DNA from: Halomonas alkalisoli
GTDB taxonomy: Bacteria > Pseudomonadota > Gammaproteobacteria > Pseudomonadales > Halomonadaceae
NCBI RefSeq assembly: GCF_021412585.1
Contig: NZ_JAKCMI010000021.1
Location: 1-64,000 of the forward strand
DNA: 64,000 bases
Direction of reading: 5' to 3'
Shown: positions 52,076 through 60,381 of the stretch, one piece after another
How the letters are laid out: the number at the start of each line of letters is the position of its first letter
How positions within the stretch are numbered: position 1 is the first letter of the stretch
Translations under genes and position numbers: made by a program
Notes under the pieces: generated by a model
Database searches by the model: none
What the model was told of the DNA's origin: nothing
The model's input: only the letters and a program-made list of their open reading frames with translations

Positions 52076-53290
52076 GTGAAAGAGACCTTGCTGCAAGCCG
52101 TTGAGTCGAACCTGAGCAGGCCCTGGTACCGCCTGCGCTTCAGCCCGGCGGTGGAAGCACGCTTCGAAGCCGACACCTCAGCTCGGCGCAGTCGTCACCT
52201 GCTGATAGCCGGCATCGTGGCGCTGGTCATCTACTGCCTCTTTATCTTCAACGACTATGTCATTCGTCCAGAATCATTACACACCGCTGCCTGGATCCGC
52301 TTCGGCCTGATGACTCCCTTGGGTATCGTGGCCCTCTATTGTGTGCACCGCGGCCTGCCACCAGCCATGCGAGAGGCGACAATGTCCGCCACCATGATCG
52401 TGGCGATGATGCTCTCCAACGTGATCTTCGTCCTGTCCACATCCCCTTATTCGTTTCTCGATACCTTCTCGTTCGGCCTGATCCTTGTGGTGGGCAACAT
52501 CGTCTTTTCGCTGCGCTTCGGCTTCGCCTTGGCCACATCCCTGCTATGCGGGGTTATCATGGCGGCCTTCGTGGTGCCCTATGACGCCATTGAGAGCCCA
52601 GTCAAGATCAACACCTTTGTTGTCTTTACCTCGAGTGCCATCTTTACCCTGGTGGCCAACTACCGCCTGGAGGCCAGCGAACGGCAGTCCTACCTGCTGC
52701 TGTTGCGCGAGAAGTTGAAGACCAAGGCCGCGCTGAAAGACAACCAGACCCTGACCAAGATGTCGGCCACCGACCCGCTGACCGGTGTCGCCAATCGCCG
52801 CCATTTCGACAGCGCGCTCGCCCAGCGCTGGAACGAAGCCATCACCGAGCAAACGATGCTCGGCATGCTGGTCATCGATATCGACTGCTTCAAGAATTAC
52901 AACGACCGCTACGGTCACCTGCCTGGCGATGAGTGCCTGCGCCGCGTTGCCACTGACATGCAGAACCATATCCGCCAGGAGATCGACCTGATCGTTCGCT
53001 ATGGGGGAGAGGAGTTCCTGGTATTGATGCCAAACGCCTCGCCGGCATCGGCAAAACTCGCCGCCGAGCGAATTCGCCAGGGCATACAAGCCTTGGCCAT
53101 ACCCAACCAGGGCGCTTCGCACTCCCCCGTGATCACGGTCAGCATCGGCGTCGCCGTACTTCGTCCATCGGCAACCCAGGCTGCCTCTACACTGCTGAAA
53201 CGGGCCGACGAGGCGCTCTACCAGGCCAAACGTACGGGCCGCAACCGCAGCGTGCTGGCGTCACTGCAGGATGGCCCGCTGCCCGCGTAG
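52076..53290 (+). CDS. Diguanylate cyclase (GGDEF) membrane protein
   Basis: A 404-residue protein synthesising c-di-GMP. About six membrane helices (residues ~45-200) precede a GGDEF domain (~230-395) with DPLTGVANRRHFD, the metal motif VIDIDCFKNYND and catalytic RYGGEEF. The inhibitory I-site RxxD upstream is not in register (RQEID, one residue longer), so product inhibition may be lost. The start is taken at GTG 52076, which has GGGGGAG at good spacing; GTG 52061 is the alternative. Confidence 0.87.
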   Translation: MKETLLQAVESNLSRPWYRLRFSPAVEARFEADTSARRSRHLLIAGIVALVIYCLFIFNDYVIRPESLHTAAWIRFGLMTPLGIVALYCVHRGLPPAMREATMSATMIVAMMLSNVIFVLSTSPYSFLDTFSFGLILVVGNIVFSLRFGFALATSLLCGVIMAAFVVPYDAIESPVKINTFVVFTSSAIFTLVANYRLEASERQSYLLLLREKLKTKAALKDNQTLTKMSATDPLTGVANRRHFDSALAQRWNEAITEQTMLGMLVIDIDCFKNYNDRYGHLPGDECLRRVATDMQNHIRQEIDLIVRYGGEEFLVLMPNASPASAKLAAERIRQGIQALAIPNQGASHSPVITVSIGVAVLRPSATQAASTLLKRADEALYQAKRTGRNRSVLASLQDGPLPA

Positions 53291-53356
53291 GCCAACGGGA
53301 GACGCCAGTGCCGCTACGATGCAGCCGACGACACATCAAGACGGCACGAGCGGCCG

Positions 53357-54124
53357 CTACAGCACGTACATGCGCAACGGCATCCAGATACCCATGCCGA
53401 CCATGATCAGGTTCTCGGTCAGCGACACGAAGCCCAGCGGCACCTTGCTGTCACCGCCGACGCAGGCACACTTGAGCTCCCGCTTGTCGACATAGACCGC
53501 CTTGAACACCGAGACGGCGCCCACCGTGCCGATGAACAGCGCCACCGGCGCGGCCAACCATACCAGGGCACCGGCCAGCATCAGGATGCCCGCCAGTGTC
53601 TCGGCATAGGGGTAGACGTAGCCGTAGCGCACCTGACGCTGGGCCAGCAGGTCGTAGTTGAGGAACATCGTGCTGAAGCTCTCCACGTCCTTGAGCTTCT
53701 GCAGCCCCAGCAGGGCCATGGCGATGGCCACGAAATACTCCGGCATCCTCGCGCTCAGCAGGGTGCCGGTCGCCGTCCAGCTGACGGCAAGTCCCAGCAG
53801 AAAAGCCGTGGCAAACAGGGCAATTACCGGCTGGTAGGTGGTCTCGTCCTCGCCCGGCGAATCCAGGCCGAAATATTCGCGCAGCTCCTCATAGCCACCG
53901 ATGCGCCGGCCATCGATGAAGGCCTGAGGCGTCGTATCCACCCCATGCTTTTCCTTGAAATCTTCCGTCTCCTCCCGCGTGGTCAGGTGGTGATCCTCGA
54001 CATCGAATCCCTTGCGCTCCAGCAGGTCCTTGCTCTTCAGTCCGAAGGGGCACAGGTGCTCCTCCATGACCATACGGTAAAGCTGAGCGTGTTTGCCCTG
54101 TCCTGCCGACTGTCCATGAGCCAT
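53357..54124 (-). CDS. Glutaredoxin-MauE/DoxX membrane fusion protein
   Basis: A 255-residue protein with two parts. Residues ~1-90 are a glutaredoxin domain (YRMVMEEHLCPFGLKSKDLLERKGF, HGVDTTPQAFIDGRRIGGYEEL) with a monothiol CPFG active site. Residues ~95-255 form four membrane helices of the MauE/DoxX redox family with LKCACVGGDSKVPLGF. AAGGAGAG precedes ATG 54124. A disulfide relay role is plausible (inference). No obvious partner; it is convergent with the diguanylate cyclase gene. Confidence 0.83.
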   Translation of the reverse strand: MAHGQSAGQGKHAQLYRMVMEEHLCPFGLKSKDLLERKGFDVEDHHLTTREETEDFKEKHGVDTTPQAFIDGRRIGGYEELREYFGLDSPGEDETTYQPVIALFATAFLLGLAVSWTATGTLLSARMPEYFVAIAMALLGLQKLKDVESFSTMFLNYDLLAQRQVRYGYVYPYAETLAGILMLAGALVWLAAPVALFIGTVGAVSVFKAVYVDKRELKCACVGGDSKVPLGFVSLTENLIMVGMGIWMPLRMYVL

Positions 54125-54177
54125 GACATCTCTCCTTGGGTCATACATTCACCCCAAGGGTAGTCAATCGACCTTTA

Positions 54178-55026
54178 TCAGCGAATTCCCGCCCGCAGGA
54201 ACGACTGCACGAACTGGCGCTGGAAGAGCAGGAAGGCCACCAGCAGCGGGGCGACACTGAGCAGCGTGGCGGCGCTGACGGTGGCCCAGTTGACCCCGGT
54301 CTCCGGCGCCGAGAAGATGCCGAGCCCCACCGTGAGCGGGCGGCTTTCCACCGAGTTGGTCACCACCAGCGGCCAGAGGAAGTTGTTCCAGTGGTGGCTG
54401 ATCGAGACCAGGCCATAGGCGAGATAGGTGGGCTTGGCCAGGGGCACGTAGACCTTGAGCAGGATCGCCATCCAGCCGCACCCCTCGATCCGGGCGGCGT
54501 CCTCCAGCTCGCGGGGTATGGTCTTGAAGGTCTGTCGCAGCAGGAAGATACCGAAGGCGCTGGCCACGTAGGGCAGCCCGATGCCGGTGATGGTGTCGAC
54601 CAGCCCGAGCGAGCTTGCGATGCGGTAGTTCTCGACGATCAGGACCTCGGGGAAGACGAAGAGCTGGATCAGCACCAGCATGAACAGAATGTCCTTGCCG
54701 GGAATCGGGAAGCGCGCGAAGGCGAAGCCGGCCAGGGTACAGACCACGAACTGTGCCATCACCACCCCGGTGACCAGCAGGAAGGTGTTGAGGTAGTAGC
54801 GGGCGAACGGCGCCTGGGCCCAGGCGTTGGCAAAATTCTCCAGGGTCACCGGGGCGAAGAGGTCGAAGCGCACCATGTAGGCCGCCGGGTGGAAGGCCGC
54901 CCAGAAGGCGTAGAGCAGCGGGAAAATCCAGATCAGCGCCAGCAGCCAGGCGGCGGTGGTCTCCAGGCTGGGTAACCGCAGGGCGAACCGTCTCCTTGCT
55001 GAGCTCGTCAGGCTCGACTGCCTCAT
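54178..55026 (-). CDS. Carbohydrate-type ABC transporter permease (UgpE/MalG-like)
   Basis: A 282-residue inner-membrane permease, CUT1 family. Landmarks: FPLLYAFWAAFHPAAY, FPIPGKDILFMLVLIQLFVFPE, the EAA loop LEDAARIEGCGWMAILLKVYVPLAKP and the C-terminal QRQFVQSFLRAGIR. Last gene of a four-gene minus operon (ATPase, binding protein, two permeases). Confidence 0.9.
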   Translation of the reverse strand: MRQSSLTSSARRRFALRLPSLETTAAWLLALIWIFPLLYAFWAAFHPAAYMVRFDLFAPVTLENFANAWAQAPFARYYLNTFLLVTGVVMAQFVVCTLAGFAFARFPIPGKDILFMLVLIQLFVFPEVLIVENYRIASSLGLVDTITGIGLPYVASAFGIFLLRQTFKTIPRELEDAARIEGCGWMAILLKVYVPLAKPTYLAYGLVSISHHWNNFLWPLVVTNSVESRPLTVGLGIFSAPETGVNWATVSAATLLSVAPLLVAFLLFQRQFVQSFLRAGIR

Positions 55027-55042
55027 GAATCGTCCCCCGTGC

Positions 55043-55930
55043 TCACTGATAGTGGGTCCTGCGGTCGAGGATGGTGAACTTCACCGTGGCCACCACCGCC
55101 AGCACCAGCAGGATCACCACGGTGATGGTGGCGGCATAGGTGCGGTCGAAGAAGGAGAAGGCATTCTCGTAGACGTAGTAGAGCAGCAGGTTGGTGGCGT
55201 TGTTGGGCCCACCCTTGGTCAGGATGAACAGGTGGTCCACCACCCGCACGGCATTGATCAGCGCGTTGATCAGCACGAACAGGGTCGTGGGCATCAGCAG
55301 CGGGAAGGTGACCCGCCAGAAGAAGCTCCAGCGGTCGGTGCCCTCCAGGTCCGAGGCTTCCTTGAGCTCCGGGGGGATGCTCTGCAGTGCCGCCAGGTAG
55401 AAGATCATGAAGAAGCCGGCTTCCTTCCAGATGGTCATGACGATGACAGAGCCAAGCGCCACGCTGGGATCGCCCAGCCAGTTGACCCCGGACAGGCCCA
55501 GCGCCCCGAGTATCTTGTTGAACAGGCCGATCTGCGGCGCGTAGAAGAACATCCAGATATTGGCGGCGGCGATCATCGGCAGAATGGTCGGGGTGAAATA
55601 GGCCATGCGCACGAAGCCGCGCCCAGGCAGGCGGGCATTGACGAATAACGCCATGCCCAGCGCCAGGGCGATGGACGTGGGTATGGTGCCCAGCGCATAG
55701 ATCAGGTTGTTGCGCGCCACCCGCCAGAAGGTGCGGTCCTCGATCAATAGCGCGTAGTTCTCGAGTCCGACGAACTCCGGCGGTGAGCCGCGAAAGCCGG
55801 GCAGGAACAGGCTGTTGACGAGGGTGGACACCGTTGGCAGATAGGCGAAGGTACCCAGCAGCACCGCCGCCGGGAGCAGCAGCAGTGCGCCGTAGATCTG
55901 CATGCGTCGGTCGGCGTTGTGGATCAGCAT
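55043..55930 (-). CDS. Carbohydrate-type ABC transporter permease (UgpA/MalF-like)
   Basis: A 295-residue CUT1 permease. ATG 55930 (MLIHNADRRMQIYG) with AAGGG upstream is preferred; the open frame before it runs into a structured repeat (55955-56055) and would add an unrelated 31-residue leader. Landmarks: AAVLLGTFAYLPTVSTLVNSLF, the EAA loop LKEASDLEGTDRWSFFWRVTFP. Pairs with the permease at 54178, 16 bp away. Confidence 0.9.
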   Translation of the reverse strand: MLIHNADRRMQIYGALLLLPAAVLLGTFAYLPTVSTLVNSLFLPGFRGSPPEFVGLENYALLIEDRTFWRVARNNLIYALGTIPTSIALALGMALFVNARLPGRGFVRMAYFTPTILPMIAAANIWMFFYAPQIGLFNKILGALGLSGVNWLGDPSVALGSVIVMTIWKEAGFFMIFYLAALQSIPPELKEASDLEGTDRWSFFWRVTFPLLMPTTLFVLINALINAVRVVDHLFILTKGGPNNATNLLLYYVYENAFSFFDRTYAATITVVILLVLAVVATVKFTILDRRTHYQ

Positions 55931-55954
55931 GTCCCTTACCCGTATCGGGGCTGT

Positions 55955-56055
55955 CCGGGGGCAAGGCCTACGAGGAGGCGCTATGAATCCTTCCCTGGAC
56001 GCTACATTTGCCATCCATGGCAAATGACCTCCTCTACGACCTTGCCCCCGGCGCC
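55955..56055 (-). repeat. Structured dispersed repeat, copy 4
   Basis: About 101 bp between the binding-protein gene and the permease gene of the same operon. Outer arms CCGGGGGCAAGG and CCTTGCCCCCGG; internal hairpin ATTTGCCATCCATGGCAAAT. Both stems differ from the other copies with compensating changes on the two sides. Same orientation as copy 2. Confidence 0.85.
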
Positions 56056-56100
56056 TGCTTGCATCGGTTCAAAGACTCGACGTTACGTCGCCTCGAAGCC

Positions 56101-57393
56101 TCAACGTGAACGCGCGTAGCGACGCAACGCCGCTTCGGCCTCTGCCTGAGCCTGGTTGAGCGCCTCCTCCGGCGACATCTGGCCGGTCAGCGCCGCCTGT
56201 ATCGCATTGTCCAGCGCCCGGCGCACGCGCCCGCCCTGGTAGGTGGAGAGCTCCGCGGTGCCGTGCTCGAGCTGGTCCCGGGCCACCGCCGCCGGTGGAA
56301 AGGTCTCGACGTAGTCGCGCAGGACCTCGGTCTCGTAGGCAGCCGGGCTCACGCCCATATAGCCGGTCTCGATGGACCAGGCCGCCGCGCGCTCGGGATC
56401 GGTCATCCAGCGGATGAAGGTCATGGCGGCGCGCTGCTCGTCTTCGGTGGTGTCGTTGAAGATGTAGAAGTTGCCACCGCCGGTGGGGCTGCCGCGCTGG
56501 GTGTTCATGGGCAGCATGGCCACGCCGAAGTCGAACGAGGCCTCGTTGCGCACGGCGGTGAGGTTACCGGTGGTGTGCCACATCATGGCCGTGGCCTGTT
56601 CGATGAAGCTCTGACGCAGGGTGCCCCACTCGATGGTGCCATCGGGCATCGCCTCGTGCTCCTGGGTCAGCGACACCCAGTACTCCAGCGCCTCGATGGA
56701 GGCAGGGTCGTCGAAAAAGACCTCGGTGCCATCCTCGCTCATCAGCCGATGCCCGTTCTGGAAGGCGAAGGCCTGGAACATCCAGTAGGGGTAGCCGGTG
56801 GAGGGCACCATGACGCCCCACTGGTCGCCGCCGCTGGCCTCGCGCACGGCAGCGGCCATTTCGGCCATCTCTTCCCAGGTTTCCGGCGGTGTCTCGGGGT
56901 CGAGCCCGGCGGCTTCGAAGGCCTCCTTGTTCCAGTAGAGCACGATGGTGGAGCGCTGGAACGGAATGCCGTAGGTCTGGCCGTCGAGCTGGCCGTTTTC
57001 CATCAATCCGGGGTAGAAGCTATCGAGCCATTCGCGCTCCTCGTCGGTCTCGAGAAGATCGTCGAAGGCGACGATGGCATCCTGCTCGATCAGGTCGAAG
57101 AGATCGATGGAGAAGAGCACCGAGAGCTGCGGTGCATCGCCCGCCTCGATGGCCGACATCGCCCGAACCCGGGTGTCGTCATAGTTGCCGGCATAGATGG
57201 CATTCACCGAGATGTCGGGATGATCGGCCTGGAAGTCGGCGACCAGGCCGTCGATGACATCGGTCAGCGCTCCACCGACGGCGATGGGATAGTACATGGT
57301 CAGCTCGACCGGATCGTCGGCCACGGCCTGACCGGCGCTCAGCAGGCCGGCAGCGGCCAGGCCGCAGAGGGTGGGAGCAAGGCGTGTGTTCAT
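56101..57393 (-). CDS. Carbohydrate-type ABC transporter solute-binding protein (UgpB-like)
   Basis: A 430-residue periplasmic binding protein (SBP_bac_1). Signal peptide about 1-25 (LCGLAAAGLLSAGQAVA). Landmarks: VELTMYYPIAVGG, NAIYAGNYDDTRVR, YGIPFQRSTIVLYWNKEAFEAAGLDP and GGGNFYIFNDTTEDEQRAAM. The resemblance to glycerol-3-phosphate/sugar binding proteins sets the family but not the cargo. AGGAG upstream of ATG 57393. The end of the ATPase gene overlaps its start by four bases, and copy 4 of the repeat follows. Confidence 0.9.
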   Translation of the reverse strand: MNTRLAPTLCGLAAAGLLSAGQAVADDPVELTMYYPIAVGGALTDVIDGLVADFQADHPDISVNAIYAGNYDDTRVRAMSAIEAGDAPQLSVLFSIDLFDLIEQDAIVAFDDLLETDEEREWLDSFYPGLMENGQLDGQTYGIPFQRSTIVLYWNKEAFEAAGLDPETPPETWEEMAEMAAAVREASGGDQWGVMVPSTGYPYWMFQAFAFQNGHRLMSEDGTEVFFDDPASIEALEYWVSLTQEHEAMPDGTIEWGTLRQSFIEQATAMMWHTTGNLTAVRNEASFDFGVAMLPMNTQRGSPTGGGNFYIFNDTTEDEQRAAMTFIRWMTDPERAAAWSIETGYMGVSPAAYETEVLRDYVETFPPAAVARDQLEHGTAELSTYQGGRVRRALDNAIQAALTGQMSPEEALNQAQAEAEAALRRYARSR

Positions 57394-58574
57394 GGGTTGA
57401 CTCCTGGTGAGTATTTTCCGGAAGAACCGCGCGGGGTCTGTACCCCGCTTCTCTGCGCTGCTTGAGTCTGCCTCAGGCGACCGGGGGCCGCAGACAGGTC
57501 ATACCCCTGGAGCGCCAGGCGTTGCCCGTCTCCAGAATCGAAGAAGTGGGTCGCCCAGGGCGCCCACTGAAGGCGGCAGGCCGCCCCCCTGGCCACGCCG
57601 GGCACGCCATCCAGGCGCGCACGCAGCTCCTGGCGGCCCACCTTGAGCCGCACGATGCTGTCGGCTCCCAGGTACTCGGCATCGACCACCTCGGCCGGCA
57701 CGCCACTGGCATCAGCGGGCAGTACGACGATGTCTTCGGGACGTACCCCCAGCAGGTGCCCCTTGGCGTCGTGGGACGCCACGCTGCAGCGCGGCTCACC
57801 CTCGATGACGGCCCCATCGGCCGCCGCGGCGAGTGTCACCAGGTTCATGGCCGGGCTGCCGATGAAGCTTGCCGCGAAGGCCGTGGCCGGCCGGTTGTAG
57901 AGTTCATCGGGGGTCGCGTCCTGCACGATGCGCCCCGCCTCCATCAGGATGACCCGGTCGCCCATGCTCATGGCTTCCACCTGGTCGTGGGTGACGTAGA
58001 TCACCGTCATGCCCAGCCGCTGCTGCAGGGCCTTGATCTCACGGCGCATCTCGCCACGCAGCCGGGCATCGAGGTTGGAGAGCGGCTCGTCCATCAGGCA
58101 GATGGGGTGCTCGGAGATGATCGACCGGGCCAGCGCCACACGCTGGCGTTGCCCGCCCGAGAGCTGGGCCGGCTTGCGGTCAAGGTAGGCGGTGAGATCG
58201 ACCAGGTTTGCCACCCGGGCAAGGCGCTCTTTGCGCTCGGACTTGGGCACCTTGCGGCTGCGCAGGCCGAAGACAATGTTGTCGGCGACGCTCAGGTGGG
58301 GAAACAGCGCATAGGACTGGAACACCATGCTCAGGCCGCGATCGCCGGGTGGCAGATGGGTCACGTCGCGCTCGCCGATGCGGATGCGTCCATCGCTGGC
58401 CTGCTCGAGGCCGGCGATCATGCGCAGCGTCGTCGACTTGCCGCAGCCCGAGGGGCCCAGCAGGATCACGAACTCGCCGGGTGCGACATCGAAGGAGATC
58501 CGGTCCACGGCGGCCTGGCCACCCCAGGTCTTGCTCACGTCTTCGAGCCGGATGCGCTTGTTGTCGTTGTTCAT
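57390..58574 (-). CDS. Carbohydrate-type ABC transporter ATPase (UgpC/MalK-like)
   Basis: A 394-residue ATPase, first gene of the operon. Walker A LLGPSGCGKSTT, Q-loop MVFQSYALFPHL, signature LSGGQRQRVALAR, Walker B ICLMDEPLSNLDA and switch YVTHDQVEAM are followed by a C-terminal TOBE domain (LLGVRPEDIVVLP). ATG 58574 (MNNDNKRIRLEDVSKTWGG) fits the family N-terminus; upstream codons in frame lack family similarity. A LacI-type palindrome lies ~32 bp upstream. Confidence 0.9.
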   Translation of the reverse strand: MNNDNKRIRLEDVSKTWGGQAAVDRISFDVAPGEFVILLGPSGCGKSTTLRMIAGLEQASDGRIRIGERDVTHLPPGDRGLSMVFQSYALFPHLSVADNIVFGLRSRKVPKSERKERLARVANLVDLTAYLDRKPAQLSGGQRQRVALARSIISEHPICLMDEPLSNLDARLRGEMRREIKALQQRLGMTVIYVTHDQVEAMSMGDRVILMEAGRIVQDATPDELYNRPATAFAASFIGSPAMNLVTLAAAADGAVIEGEPRCSVASHDAKGHLLGVRPEDIVVLPADASGVPAEVVDAEYLGADSIVRLKVGRQELRARLDGVPGVARGAACRLQWAPWATHFFDSGDGQRLALQGYDLSAAPGRLRQTQAAQRSGVQTPRGSSGKYSPGVNP

Positions 58575-58605
58575 GGCACGCCCGTTATTATTGTCACGAC
58601 AGGTT

Positions 58606-58617
58606 GAGAACGTTTTC
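58606..58617. promoter_or_regulatory. LacI-type operator-like palindrome upstream of the ABC operon
   Basis: GAGAACGTTTTC, one mismatch from the LacI/GalR consensus GAAAACGTTTTC, about 32 bp before the ATPase start. No lacI-family gene is in the window. Confidence 0.45.
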
Positions 58618-58793
58618 TCGTCTGAATCAGCGTAGCCGCACTTCGGCCTCTTTGCGGTGCATCTTGACTCGCTGATATGACAGGCGCATGACGCCATTGC
58701 CGCTTGCCTTCAAGGCCGCAGCCGGCGCCTACCGCGGCCGACCCCGTGACCATGCTAGACTTCGTCTTTCACCCTGACAGGAACCGACGCGCC

Positions 58794-60377
58794 ATGTCCC
58801 TCGAAGACCTGCATCTGAACCTGCGCAACCTGACGCAGGACGACTACCCTCAGCTCAAGATTCTGATGGATGCCGTCTACGACGATATTGGTGGCGCCTG
58901 GCCACAGCACTCCATCGACCGACTGATCCAGGAGTTTCCCGATGGCCAGATCGCCATCGAGGACGACGAGAGGCTGATAGGCGTGGCGCTGACCGTGCGG
59001 GTCGACTACGACGAGTTCTCCAACCCTCACACCTACGATGACCTGGTGGGCAACCGCGAGATCATCCTCAACGATCCGCAAGGCGATGCCATGTACGGGC
59101 TGGATGTGCTGATCCATCCCGACTATCGCGGCTACCGGCTGGGGCGCCGCCTCTACGAGGCGCGCAAGGAGCTGTGTCGTTCGCTCAACCTGCGCGCGAT
59201 ACTCGCCGGCGGGCGTATCCCCAATTACCACGAGCACGCCGGGGAACTCTCGCCCACCGAGTACATCGAGCTGGTTGCACGCAAGGAGATTCATGACCCG
59301 ATTCTCTCCTTCCAGCTGGCCAACGACTTCCAGGTCAAGCGGCTGTTGCGCAAGTACCTGCCGGAAGACGAGAAGTCCCAGGGCTACGCCACCCTGCTGG
59401 AGTGGAACAACATTCTCTTTGAGCCCGCCGAGCGGGTGCTGGAAAACCGCCCCACCCAGGTACGTGTCGGCGCCGTGCAGTGGCAGATGCGCGAATGCGC
59501 CTCGGTGGAGGTGGTACTGCAGCAGGTCGAGTACTTCGTCGACGCCCTCTCCAGCTACCAGAGCGACTTCGCCGTCTTCCCGGAGCTGTTCAATGCCCCG
59601 CTGATGGGGCTGCAGGACCGCGCCACCCAGCAGGACCAGCTCGCCGCCATCCGCTTCCTGGCCGGCTTCACCGAGCAGTTCAAGACCGAGCTGTCGCGCA
59701 TGGCGGTCTCCTACAACATCAATATCGTCGCGGGTTCGATGATTGAAGAGGGTGAGGACGACCGGCTCTACAACATCGCATACCTGTGTCATCGCGACGG
59801 CACCATCGAAAAGCAGGCCAAGCTGCACATCACCCCACAGGAGCGCCGGGAGTGGGTGATCGAGGGCGGTGACGAACTGCGCGTGTTCGAGACCGATGCC
59901 GGCCGCGTGGGCATCCTGATCTGCTACGACGTGGAATTTCCCGAGCTCGGCCGCCTGCTCGCCGACCAGGACATGGACATCCTCTTCGTGCCCTTCTGGA
60001 CCGACACCAAGAACGGCTACCTGCGGGTGCGCCACTGCGCCCAGGCGCGGGCCATCGAGAACGAATGCTACGTGGTGCTGTGCGGCAGCGTCGGCAACGT
60101 GCCATCGATCCGCAACCTCGACATCCAGTACGCCCAGTCCTCGGTATTCACACCCTCGGACTTCGCCTTCCCCCACGACGCGGTGCTCTCGGAGACCACG
60201 CCGAATACCGAGATGGTGATCTTCTCGGACCTGGACCTGACCCGGCTCACCGTGGTGCGCGCCGAAGGCTCGGTGACCAACCTCAAGGACCGGCGCAAGG
60301 ACCTGTTCGACCTGCGCTGGCGCGACTGGTCCTGGAAGTCCGGCAGCCTGACGCCGGGCAATCCCGAGGAGAACTGA
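58794..60377 (+). CDS. GNAT acetyltransferase-nitrilase (carbon-nitrogen hydrolase) fusion
   Basis: A 527-residue two-domain protein. Residues ~1-205 are a GNAT N-acetyltransferase domain (GLDVLIHPDYRGYRLGRRLYEARKE). Residues ~222-520 are a nitrilase-superfamily domain with the catalytic triad Glu264 (FPELFNAPL), Lys343 (KLHITPQERREW) and Cys377 (ILICYDVEFPEL). Members of this bifunctional family exist but the substrate is unknown. ATG 58794 (MSLEDLHLNLRNLTQ) has AGGAAC upstream; an upstream ATG at 58752 is less supported. The mtfA gene follows after 4 bp. Confidence 0.9.
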   Translation: MSLEDLHLNLRNLTQDDYPQLKILMDAVYDDIGGAWPQHSIDRLIQEFPDGQIAIEDDERLIGVALTVRVDYDEFSNPHTYDDLVGNREIILNDPQGDAMYGLDVLIHPDYRGYRLGRRLYEARKELCRSLNLRAILAGGRIPNYHEHAGELSPTEYIELVARKEIHDPILSFQLANDFQVKRLLRKYLPEDEKSQGYATLLEWNNILFEPAERVLENRPTQVRVGAVQWQMRECASVEVVLQQVEYFVDALSSYQSDFAVFPELFNAPLMGLQDRATQQDQLAAIRFLAGFTEQFKTELSRMAVSYNINIVAGSMIEEGEDDRLYNIAYLCHRDGTIEKQAKLHITPQERREWVIEGGDELRVFETDAGRVGILICYDVEFPELGRLLADQDMDILFVPFWTDTKNGYLRVRHCAQARAIENECYVVLCGSVGNVPSIRNLDIQYAQSSVFTPSDFAFPHDAVLSETTPNTEMVIFSDLDLTRLTVVRAEGSVTNLKDRRKDLFDLRWRDWSWKSGSLTPGNPEEN

Positions 60378-60381
60378 GGCC

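Noticed and set aside
55931-56023. N-terminal extension of the permease gene
   Set aside because: It is translated from the structured repeat and has no similarity to the family's N-terminus; ATG 55930 has a ribosome site.
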